Source: an uncultured Lachnospiraceae bacterium
GTDB taxonomy: Bacteria > Bacillota > Clostridia > Lachnospirales > Lachnospiraceae
Assembly: GCA_902803015.1 (NCBI GenBank)
Contig: CADCOL010000017.1
Span: 1-7,959 of the forward strand
Direction of reading: 5' to 3'
DNA: 7,959 nucleotides
Below, one piece after another: positions 1 through 5,982 of this stretch (position 1 is the first letter of the stretch; each line of letters opens with the position of its first letter). The notes under the pieces were generated by a model. The model was not told the origin of the DNA. It searched no databases and saw only the letters and a program-made list of their open reading frames with translations. A program made the translations under genes and the position numbers.

Positions 1-17
1 GACGAGAACTAAAACAA

Positions 18-47
18 ACGGGGCCTCAGACCGGGGCCCTGTTTTTT
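18..47 (+). terminator. Intrinsic terminator upstream of the PHP-HAD gene
   Basis: The arms ACGGGGCC (18-25) and GGCCCTGT (35-42) pair over eight base pairs, with one G-T wobble, around a 9-nt loop. A run of six T follows at 42-47. Two further A-T pairs (16-17 with 43-44) can extend the stem. It most likely ends transcription of a gene lying to the left of the window. The triplets GAC GAG AAC TAA at 1-12 could be the last codons of that gene, but three codons are too few to call. Only 15 nt separate the T run from the next start codon, so the hairpin could instead work as a leader attenuator. Confidence 0.8.
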
Positions 48-52
48 GATAC

Positions 53-56
53 GGAG
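53..56 (+). promoter_or_regulatory. Ribosome binding site of the PHP-HAD gene
   Basis: GGAG lies 6 nt before the ATG at 63. It decides the start: the reading frame is open leftwards to the window edge, but only this ATG has a Shine-Dalgarno sequence, and it places the PHP signature LHVHS at the very N-terminus, as is usual for the family. Confidence 0.8.
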
Positions 57-62
57 ACAAAA

Positions 63-1748
63 ATGAGACCAATTGATTTACACGTACATTCCACCTATTC
101 GGACGGCACCATGACTCCCGCAGAGCTTTTAAAACTTGCCGAAAAGACAAATCTTGCCGCATTTGCGCTGACGGATCATGATGCCACAAGGGGACTCGAT
201 GAGCTGCTTGCGCTTGCCGCAGACTCCCCCGTCGAAGTAGTGCCCGGAATTGAGATTACCACCGCAATTCCGCGCAAGGACATTCATGTTCTCGGTTACT
301 ACATCAACTATCATCACGAAGAAATCCAGAAATTCTTAAACGACCTTATCTGGAAGCGCGAAGACCGCAACCGTAAAATGTGCGACCGCCTCCACGAAGC
401 AGGTCTTTCCATTACTTACGAAAAACTGCGTGCAAGTGTCGGCGAAAACACAATTCTGACGCGTGCCCATTTTGCACGCTTCCTTTTGGATGCAGGCGAA
501 GTATCTTCCATGAACGAAGCCTTCAGCCGTTATTTAGGCGATCACTGCCCTACCTATGTTCACCGGGAAAAAGTACTGCCCGAAGAAGCGGTTCGCATTA
601 TCCGCGCATCCGGCGGTGTGCCCGTACTGGCGCATCCGATTCTCTACCGGCTGTCCGATGCAAGACTGGAAGAACTTGTGGCTTCCTTAAAAGAAGCCGG
701 ACTTGCAGGCATCGAGACTGTATACAGCACTTATGTGCCTGCCGAAGAGCGGCAGATTCGTGCGCTTGCAAAGAAGTATGATTTGTTAATGACCGGCGGC
801 AGTGATTTTCATGGCAGCAACAAGCCGCATATTCAGCTTGGAACGGGAATGGGCAAGCTCTTCATCCCCGATGAGTTTTTGGACGGAATTAAGAAGGAGT
901 ATTTAAAGAACTACAAGTGTAGTTCTTCTGATATCTCATCTGTATCGCAGGGACTCCTCAGTTTCGACATGGACGGAACTCTTCTTGACGACACCAAGCA
1001 AATTACGCCCGCAACGCGCGAAGCACTTGAGGCTGCACTTGCCAAAGGCTATGCATTTACCATCTCCACCGGCCGGCCTCTTACCAGCATTCTCCGTCTG
1101 GTGGATTCCCTGGACCTTCGTAAATACAATCCCTTAATCAGTGCCTTCAACGGCGGCTGCATTTATGATCTGAACAAAGAGGAAATCGTTTATAAAGAGG
1201 TTCTGGACAGCGATGTTGCTGCGGGAATCAAAGCCATGGCAAAGGAAGCCGGACTTCATTTCCATACTTATACCGAACGCGAGGTCATCTCCGAACGGGA
1301 CACCGAAGAACTGCATTATTACTCTAACTACGTTAAGATGGAATACCGCGTTTGCGAGGATGTGCTTGCGGAAGAACCCGCACCTTACAAGTTCATTACC
1401 ATGCATTTGACGGACCGTTCCGTTCTTGAAAAAATGCAGGAACAGATTCTTGCAAAATACTCAGACCGGATACAGTGCATTTTCAGCAATGATATGTTTC
1501 TGGAAATCATTCCGAAGACTTCCGGAAAAGATGTTGCACTTCGCAAGATGTGCGAAATGCTGGATATTCCTTTCGAGCGTTCCTACGCTTTTGCAGACCA
1601 GGATAACGATATTTCCATGTTATCCGCCGCGGCACACGGCGTAGCCCTTGTAAACGGCTCCAAAGGTGCAAAAAAAGCCGCCGATTATATTACCTTCAAA
1701 GATAATAATCACGACGGCCTGGTACCGTTTTTAAAAGCACTTTTATAA
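63..1748 (+). CDS. PHP-domain phosphoesterase fused to a Cof-type HAD phosphatase
   Basis: This is a single 561-residue protein with two hydrolase domains. Residues 1 to about 283 are a PHP domain of the YciV / nucleoside-bisphosphate phosphatase type. The expected metal ligands are visible: H7 and H9 in DLHVHS, D14, D38 and H39 in LTDHD, E64 in GIE, H75, H191 in AHP, and D248 and H250 in SDFHG. Residues about 297-561 are a HAD subfamily IIB (Cof) phosphatase. Motif I is D302/D304 in DMDGT, motif II is T336 in STGRP, motif III is K489, and motif IV is D512, N515 and D516. Motif IV reads ADQDND where the family usually has GDxxND. Both active sites look complete, so two phosphate-ester hydrolysis steps in the cytoplasm are plausible. 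Substrates cannot be read from the sequence; nucleotide phosphates fit the PHP half and a sugar or cofactor phosphate fits the HAD half. There is no signal peptide. The linker, about residues 284-296, is Ser-rich. The gene ends 2 nt from the convergent gene. Confidence 0.9.
   Translation: MRPIDLHVHSTYSDGTMTPAELLKLAEKTNLAAFALTDHDATRGLDELLALAADSPVEVVPGIEITTAIPRKDIHVLGYYINYHHEEIQKFLNDLIWKREDRNRKMCDRLHEAGLSITYEKLRASVGENTILTRAHFARFLLDAGEVSSMNEAFSRYLGDHCPTYVHREKVLPEEAVRIIRASGGVPVLAHPILYRLSDARLEELVASLKEAGLAGIETVYSTYVPAEERQIRALAKKYDLLMTGGSDFHGSNKPHIQLGTGMGKLFIPDEFLDGIKKEYLKNYKCSSSDISSVSQGLLSFDMDGTLLDDTKQITPATREALEAALAKGYAFTISTGRPLTSILRLVDSLDLRKYNPLISAFNGGCIYDLNKEEIVYKEVLDSDVAAGIKAMAKEAGLHFHTYTEREVISERDTEELHYYSNYVKMEYRVCEDVLAEEPAPYKFITMHLTDRSVLEKMQEQILAKYSDRIQCIFSNDMFLEIIPKTSGKDVALRKMCEMLDIPFERSYAFADQDNDISMLSAAAHGVALVNGSKGAKKAADYITFKDNNHDGLVPFLKALL
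906..927. repeat. Inverted repeat at the PHP/HAD domain joint
   Basis: The arms AAGAACTACA (906-915) and TGTAGTTCTT (918-927) are perfect 10-bp complements around a 2-nt centre. As RNA this gives a 9-bp stem with a 4-nt loop. It encodes about residues 282-289, exactly where the PHP domain ends and the inter-domain linker begins. It could be the remnant of a hairpin that once followed a separate PHP gene, or chance. There is no T run long enough for it to act as a terminator now. Confidence 0.75.
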
Positions 1749-1750
1749 TA

Positions 1751-4360
1751 TTAATGCTTCGGGCTGGTCATAACCTTGGGTTTTGCGTTGCCCGATGCTT
1801 TCGGTCCGTTTGCTTTCTGAGCTTCCGGCTTCTGTCCTTCCTTCTGTGCCTTAGCCTTATAGGCTTTGAGCGATGTAACCGATGTGGCCAGATCCTTCAA
1901 AGTATAATTTACTTTCAAACGCATCAGACGTTTGGTACTCTCCGGCAAGTCCTTCGTTGCTTCTTCCTTCGCTTTCTGATTCTTAATCACCTCGTCAAAG
2001 GCCTTCTTATAATCCTTCTCGGTTTTCTCGTAAAACGAACTCATTTTTGCCTCGCCCGAAAGAACATCCAGGTTCCCATAGTAATCTGTTCGAAGACCTT
2101 TTACAAGCGTAGGAAGTTTTGAAGACATTTTAAACTCATCCAGTATAGTCTGATATGTCTGCCAGCGAACGAAGTCCTTATAATCGCCTTCCTGAATCGG
2201 CTTGTTTCCGAACTTGTCTTCCATCTCCTTCATCATCTCACGAATGCTGTCTTTCGCTTCATTAATCGCGAGCTGAATTTCCACCGATGCCGAGGGTTTG
2301 AAATAAACCTGTGAGATAGCCTCCGGACTAATCGGCTCATTCTGGGCCTGATTCAGAATATATTTCATAAGCGGATCGTTCTTTAACATTTTGACCGTCT
2401 GCTGGTTATTCAGATTTCGAATCACGGCTCCTTCCGCTTCCGGATTGGCGATGCGATAATCTTTTGTTTTGTCGCGAATCTCGTGTTCCGCCTTCAAGCA
2501 TGCAATGTACTGATACAGTTTCTCAACGGCAACCGGGTCCTTCATGCTCTTACCGCTGCATTCGCTTTTAAACATCCAGGTTGTTGCGGAAAGATTCTTT
2601 CGGGTGATTGCGTTATTTTCCATAAGATCGGCAATGCCCTCAAGCTTTACCTCAATATGGTCCCTGTACTTCTCAATTTCTTCCAGATTTCCCGCAGTTC
2701 CGATTAATTCGTCGGAAACATCGTCCATCAAGTCACTGATATTTTCTTTTGCATTCTGAAGTTTGTCTTCAAAAACCTTCTTCTCTTCTTTTACATCCGC
2801 AAGTTTTTTATTTGCTGCCTCAAGAGATTTGGATGCATTATGATAATCATCAATCGAGAGCTTGGCACTCTTAAGTTTCTCTGTAAATTCGGCGTAATCT
2901 TTCTCGTAACCTTCTTTTCCGCCCGGGTATTTATCAAGCGCATCTTCGTACTTTTTCAGGTCTTCCCCGTACTTCGCCAAATCCTTCTTATACTCCGCGG
3001 ACTTGCGATCGTATTCATTCGCATCACGCTCGTACTGTGCAAGTTTATCTTTGTACTGTGCCGACTCCGCAACGTATTTTTCATAATCCGCATCATACTT
3101 AGCCGCTGCATCGTCATATGCACGCATGGCATTTATGTATGCGTTGTTTTCCTTTATTGCAGTTTCACGATTGGCATCCATTCCGGATGTTATGGATTCA
3201 TACTCTTTCAGTGCATTCTCGTAATTCTTAAGTTCCTCTTTATACTTTACATTCTCCGCTTCGAAAACCTTATTTTCTTCCTCGTATCTTTGCAGGGCTT
3301 TCTGATAAATCTCCATCAAAGAATTGTAGGCCTTTGTCTCCTCTCTTTGTTTCAGGATTTTTTCCCTGTCATTGTATTCTTTCAGTTTCTCTTTGTATTC
3401 TTTCTCCTTATCCGGAAATGCAAGAGCATCCGATCGGAAAACATTCAGTTTTACATCATACTCAAGCCGCTTTGTATATGCTTCTGTGTCTTTTCCACGG
3501 AATAATCTCGAGAAAAACAGGGCGATTTTGGAATAGCTTGGTGCGGGGCCCGGATCCTGGGGAATCTTAATCGTCGGTTTTTCCAGATGTTTTAAATCTT
3601 TCGTTGCTTCCAAATCCACCAATACATCCGGCTTCGTCGGCTCAACAGGCTTAAAGGGTGCTGTCGGTTCGACCGGTTTGTCCGGAAGTTTCGGCATCCA
3701 GTCCTTTGGCTCATTAATATCCGGTTTCACAGGTGCTATCGGTTTAACCGGTTCCGCGGGAACAACAGGGGCCTTGGGTTCTGTCGGCTTAACGGGTTTA
3801 ACAACTCCGCCCGGAAGAACAGGCTCGTTCGGAAGCTTTTTGATTTTATCCACCTTCTTCTGAAGTTTCTGAATGGAAGCCGTAATGTCCGCGATTCTGT
3901 CCACAAATGCTTCGTTCGTGTCTTTCGCTTTCTTGATTACCTTCGAAGTGTCATCGCGAAGGTCTGCGGCTTTATTATATCTGCCGGCATCTGCCTGATC
4001 TTCTACGATATCTTCTGCCAGCGAAGATTTCATCGGTGTAAATTTGTTTCCGGGAAGCTGATTGACGGAGCTGATTCGCTCATCGGATTTCGAAAGCTGC
4101 CCTTTTGTATTCTTATAGGCATACGGAAGACCGGAGCCGTCGAAAACATACAGCTCGGCTCCCTGTTTTTTCAGTTCAGACTGAATCGCGTCAAGATCGG
4201 CAAAAACGTGACCGTCCTTGTCTACCGCAAAATAGTTTCCGTCATCGTCAAAGTCCGGCTCGGTCTTAACGAATTTCACGTTTCTGCGTTTCAGTTTAAT
4301 ATCTTCTTCTTCGACTCTTCGATTCTGCTTTTCCAGTTCCGCAATGTTTAAATTATCCAT
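1751..4360 (-). CDS. Large proline-repeat and tyrosine-heptad coiled-coil protein, function unknown
   Basis: I do not recognise this 869-residue protein as a named family. It has a charged N-terminal part (1-175) with a short beta-like stretch around 35-85. A proline region follows (177-274), with proline at every third residue over 177-213 (12 of 13 register positions) and 223-244 (8 of 8). A short hydrophobic patch lies at 279-287. Residues 320-540 form a long charged helix, with Tyr or Phe at 21 of 24 consecutive heptad positions over 345-506 and often Leu four residues later. A mostly helical, possibly globular part spans about 550-830, and the tail (832-869) is Lys/Ala/Pro-rich and probably disordered. 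There is no signal peptide, membrane helix or LPXTG motif, so it is probably cytoplasmic or exported by an unusual route. The layout resembles rod or stalk proteins such as antigen I/II, but that is analogy only. The ATG has AGGAAG 6 nt upstream. The gene lies alone behind a terminator and has its own promoter candidate. Confidence 0.9.
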   Translation of the reverse strand: MDNLNIAELEKQNRRVEEEDIKLKRRNVKFVKTEPDFDDDGNYFAVDKDGHVFADLDAIQSELKKQGAELYVFDGSGLPYAYKNTKGQLSKSDERISSVNQLPGNKFTPMKSSLAEDIVEDQADAGRYNKAADLRDDTSKVIKKAKDTNEAFVDRIADITASIQKLQKKVDKIKKLPNEPVLPGGVVKPVKPTEPKAPVVPAEPVKPIAPVKPDINEPKDWMPKLPDKPVEPTAPFKPVEPTKPDVLVDLEATKDLKHLEKPTIKIPQDPGPAPSYSKIALFFSRLFRGKDTEAYTKRLEYDVKLNVFRSDALAFPDKEKEYKEKLKEYNDREKILKQREETKAYNSLMEIYQKALQRYEEENKVFEAENVKYKEELKNYENALKEYESITSGMDANRETAIKENNAYINAMRAYDDAAAKYDADYEKYVAESAQYKDKLAQYERDANEYDRKSAEYKKDLAKYGEDLKKYEDALDKYPGGKEGYEKDYAEFTEKLKSAKLSIDDYHNASKSLEAANKKLADVKEEKKVFEDKLQNAKENISDLMDDVSDELIGTAGNLEEIEKYRDHIEVKLEGIADLMENNAITRKNLSATTWMFKSECSGKSMKDPVAVEKLYQYIACLKAEHEIRDKTKDYRIANPEAEGAVIRNLNNQQTVKMLKNDPLMKYILNQAQNEPISPEAISQVYFKPSASVEIQLAINEAKDSIREMMKEMEDKFGNKPIQEGDYKDFVRWQTYQTILDEFKMSSKLPTLVKGLRTDYYGNLDVLSGEAKMSSFYEKTEKDYKKAFDEVIKNQKAKEEATKDLPESTKRLMRLKVNYTLKDLATSVTSLKAYKAKAQKEGQKPEAQKANGPKASGNAKPKVMTSPKH
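2843..3328 (-). repeat. 24-heptad tyrosine repeat inside the coiled-coil gene
   Basis: This stretch encodes residues 345-506 of the 869-residue protein. Counting every seventh residue from Y345 to Y506 gives 24 positions: 19 Tyr, 2 Phe (366, 492) and three others (M394, A401, A499). The register never slips. The residue four after each Tyr is often Leu or Ala, so Leu and Tyr alternate like the a and d positions of a coiled coil. The other positions are mostly Lys, Glu, Asp, Gln and Asn. The PGG at 479-481 would kink the helix near its C-terminal end. Confidence 0.9.
3539..3832 (-). repeat. Proline triplet-repeat region inside the coiled-coil gene
   Basis: This stretch encodes residues 177-274. 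Proline falls at every third residue: 177, 180, 183, then 189 to 213 without a gap, and again 223 to 244 without a gap. Typical units are VKP, TEP, VEP and TKP. A spacing of three puts all prolines on one face of a polyproline II helix. After 244 the spacing becomes irregular (262, 267, 270, 272, 274). The DNA copies are not identical, so this is an old or selected protein pattern rather than a recent DNA tandem expansion. Confidence 0.9.
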
Positions 4361-4366
4361 GTTATA

Positions 4367-4372
4367 CTTCCT
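4367..4372 (-). promoter_or_regulatory. Ribosome binding site of the coiled-coil gene
   Basis: On the minus strand AGGAAG lies 6 nt upstream of the ATG whose first base is 4360. This is a good Shine-Dalgarno match at normal spacing and supports that start. Confidence 0.75.
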
Positions 4373-4405
4373 GTTTTATTTCGTTCTATTCTTGTAAGGT
4401 TTTCT

Positions 4406-4436
4406 ATAATATCATTGAAATTTGTTGAATTCTCAA
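4406..4436 (-). promoter_or_regulatory. Candidate sigma-A promoter of the coiled-coil gene
   Basis: On the minus strand TTGAGA (4436-4431) is followed after 19 nt by TATTAT (4411-4406). TG stands one base before the -10 box, giving the extended form TGaTATTAT. The spacer is 2 nt longer than ideal, which the extended -10 could offset. Transcription would start near 4399, leaving a leader of about 40 nt. A promoter is expected here because the gene lies just beyond a terminator. No experiment supports the exact boxes. Confidence 0.5.
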
Positions 4437-4485
4437 GCTTCTTGAACATCTTTTCAACACTTTACGAAAAAAGAATACACCCCCC

Positions 4486-4505
4486 TGTCCAACATTTGTC
4501 CAACA
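4486..4505. repeat. Two direct copies of TGTCCAACA, 11 bp apart
   Basis: The 9-bp word TGTCCAACA occurs at 4486-4494 and again at 4497-4505. The 11-bp period is about one helical turn, so both copies face the same side of the DNA. They lie 50-100 bp upstream of the promoter candidate of the coiled-coil gene, next to a run of six C (4480-4485). An activator or repressor site is possible but unproven. The second copy runs into the A tract of the neighbouring terminator. Confidence 0.55.
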
Positions 4506-4531
4506 AAAAAGCGCCTTTTTGGCGCTTTTTT
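4505..4531 (-). terminator. Symmetric intrinsic terminator after the YkgJ gene
   Basis: GCGCC (4511-4515) and GGCGC (4521-4525) pair around a 5-nt loop and are flanked by six A on one side and six T on the other. On the minus strand this reads as a GC stem followed by a U run, 37 nt after the stop codon of the YkgJ gene, so it ends the four-gene unit. The symmetry would let it work in both directions, although no plus-strand gene ends here. Confidence 0.88.
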
Positions 4532-4567
4532 AAACTTTTTTTATGCCGGCGGAATATCCAATCGTCA

Positions 4568-5071
4568 CTATGGATCGATAATCGGAAAATCAACCCGATA
4601 CTCTTTCACCAACAACGGGTGTTTTAATGCATAGTCCAAAAGTTCCTCCCGCAGGTTTTCATTAACGTATTGCCGGACCGTTTCGAATTCCAGCTTATTG
4701 ATTGCCGGACAGGTCGGTGTCAGTGCAATCACAAGTTCCCCGTCCTCCTTACGCATTACGCGCAGCGGCCAGATGCTGCAATCCCACGGTTTTTCTTCCT
4801 TCGAAAGAACGCATCCCGTTTCGGATAAATACGGGCATTTCGCCTCTTCTTCCGAATCGTCTGTTTGGTAATGACTGCTTAAATCATACCGCGCATAATC
4901 CGCATTTTCCGAAAGCGGAATCAGAACCGTTTCATCAAGTTTCGGATTCTTACGAATGGCTTCCGTATTCTCTTTGGTAAAAACCGGCACCTCCCACAAC
5001 GATGCTCTTCTGAACGAACAGCAGAATCTGCAGCCGGCGCAGGATTCCTTACTTAGTATTCCTGATAACAT
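4568..5071 (-). CDS. YkgJ-family cysteine cluster protein
   Basis: This is a 167-residue cytoplasmic protein with the CxxCxxCC cluster typical of the YkgJ family: C11, C14, C17 and C18. A second set follows: C79 in the CPYL motif, C87 in the GC motif, C98 in WDC, and C121 in TCP. Family members are predicted to bind zinc or an iron-sulfur cluster through these cysteines; the biochemical role is generally unknown. All eight cysteines expected for a metal site are present, so the protein looks intact. The last 45 residues are helical and charged. The ATG is 2 nt past the stop of the upstream DUF2156 gene, and its ribosome binding site GGAG (5080-5083) lies inside that gene, which indicates coupled translation. 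It is the last gene before the terminator. Function beyond metal binding cannot be given. Confidence 0.88.
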   Translation of the reverse strand: MLSGILSKESCAGCRFCCSFRRASLWEVPVFTKENTEAIRKNPKLDETVLIPLSENADYARYDLSSHYQTDDSEEEAKCPYLSETGCVLSKEEKPWDCSIWPLRVMRKEDGELVIALTPTCPAINKLEFETVRQYVNENLREELLDYALKHPLLVKEYRVDFPIIDP

Positions 5072-5073
5072 TT

Positions 5074-5982
5074 CTATAACTCCGTTACAATATACTTCTC
5101 AATCATTCTATAAGGCTGATATGACCTTTTCGCACGCCTCAAACCTTCCATACCGAGATCTTCCTCGCGATTGATATATGTGTAATCTTTGCAGCAAAGA
5201 ATCGCGAATTCATTGCAAAGAAGCTGATAGATTCCCGTGATGTCGCGACGGCCTTTCTCAATCACTTCATCCATGCAGTCGTCGTTTAATGCAACACCCA
5301 CAGCATAACCCACAACCGTACTCTTGACGTAAACTACGATGCCTTTAAATTCCAGCTCGTCAAAATGCATCAGATAATACCTGATGGCCTCGTTCTCCCG
5401 CGCAAGCATTTCGTCATACCCTTCCGCAAGCCGGTCTTCAATCCAGGCTTTCTGAAACAGAATCACGTCAAGCAGATTGTCCTCACAGATATCCTCGATG
5501 CGAACGCTTCCTTCATACGTCGAATAAAAAGCACGCACGCGGTTTCTCTTTGCCGCCAGCGCTTTCCCCGGAAGCACGCGCAGGTCTTCCGCAAGATACA
5601 GATACTCCGCATAATCTTCCGAATTCTCGTAAGTAAAACGCCCCGAATACTGTTCTTCCAGGATGCTCTTAAACTCTTCCGTTACGGTAAAGAACTTCAC
5701 CTTCGAATCATATTCTTTCGCATCATTCAGAATCATATCGATAAAATGTTTCGGATCCTTCATATCACCGAGCGGCGCAAGATAAACGCGCACACCTTCC
5801 TCATCCAGAAGGCTTCTGTGAACGAATAAAACATCCTCGCAAAGTGCATATTCATCGCCGTACTTCATGGAAAGGCCGGTCATTAAATAAACCGAATGCT
5901 GACACGAAGAAGCACCGTATTTTTTGAAATACGGCTCCAGCAGGTTCTTTTCTTCGATTGTCACTTTTTTAAACTCAATCAT
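5074..5982 (-). CDS. DUF2156 protein (phosphatidylglycerol lysyltransferase C-terminal-like, GNAT fold)
   Basis: This is a stand-alone protein of about 302 residues resembling the soluble C-terminal domain of MprF-type lipid aminoacyltransferases (DUF2156). Two family hallmarks are visible. One is the middle segment YLYLAEDLRVLPGKAL followed by AAKRNRVRAF (residues 127-152). The other is the C-terminal segment with NREEDLGMEGLRRAKRSY (271-288). Domains of this kind have a tandem GNAT fold and in MprF transfer an amino acid from aminoacyl-tRNA to a lipid. This protein lacks the MprF membrane part, so the acceptor is unknown. In-frame TTG (5985) and ATG (5982) codons stand next to each other. 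I chose ATG, which overlaps the upstream stop codon by 8 nt. No strong Shine-Dalgarno sequence is close, so translation probably depends on the upstream gene. The gap to the YkgJ gene is 2 nt. Confidence 0.85.
   Translation of the reverse strand: MIEFKKVTIEEKNLLEPYFKKYGASSCQHSVYLMTGLSMKYGDEYALCEDVLFVHRSLLDEEGVRVYLAPLGDMKDPKHFIDMILNDAKEYDSKVKFFTVTEEFKSILEEQYSGRFTYENSEDYAEYLYLAEDLRVLPGKALAAKRNRVRAFYSTYEGSVRIEDICEDNLLDVILFQKAWIEDRLAEGYDEMLARENEAIRYYLMHFDELEFKGIVVYVKSTVVGYAVGVALNDDCMDEVIEKGRRDITGIYQLLCNEFAILCCKDYTYINREEDLGMEGLRRAKRSYQPYRMIEKYIVTEL

Noticed and set aside
1..12. Possible last codons and stop (TAA) of an upstream gene
   Set aside because: Three codons before a stop cannot be distinguished from chance, although the terminator that follows makes it plausible.
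380..781. A 133-codon plus-strand frame inside the PHP domain
   Set aside because: It is Arg/Cys/Ser-rich with no recognisable motif and lies wholly within a well-supported gene in another frame.
2840..3505. A 221-codon plus-strand open frame encoding a very hydrophobic, Ile/Phe/Leu-rich protein
   Set aside because: It is the complement of the Lys/Glu/Tyr-rich heptad region; antisense of such codons gives Phe, Leu and Ile. It has no ribosome binding site and no family motif.
3678..3863. A plus-strand frame with Gly at every third residue, collagen-like
   Set aside because: It is the mirror image of the proline triplet repeats on the minus strand (CCN codons read as GGN-type codons) and has no ribosome binding site.
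4200..4225. Possible calcium-binding loop (DKDG, residues 47-50) in the N-terminal part of the coiled-coil protein
   Set aside because: The spacing of acidic residues does not match a full EF-hand or dockerin loop, and there is only one copy.
4480..4485. Run of six C upstream of the coiled-coil gene as a phase-variation tract
   Set aside because: Six bases is too short to be a convincing slippage tract, and it lies outside the promoter candidate.
4415..4627. A 70-codon plus-strand frame across the intergenic region
   Set aside because: It runs through the terminator at 4505-4531 and into the YkgJ gene, and no Shine-Dalgarno sequence precedes it.
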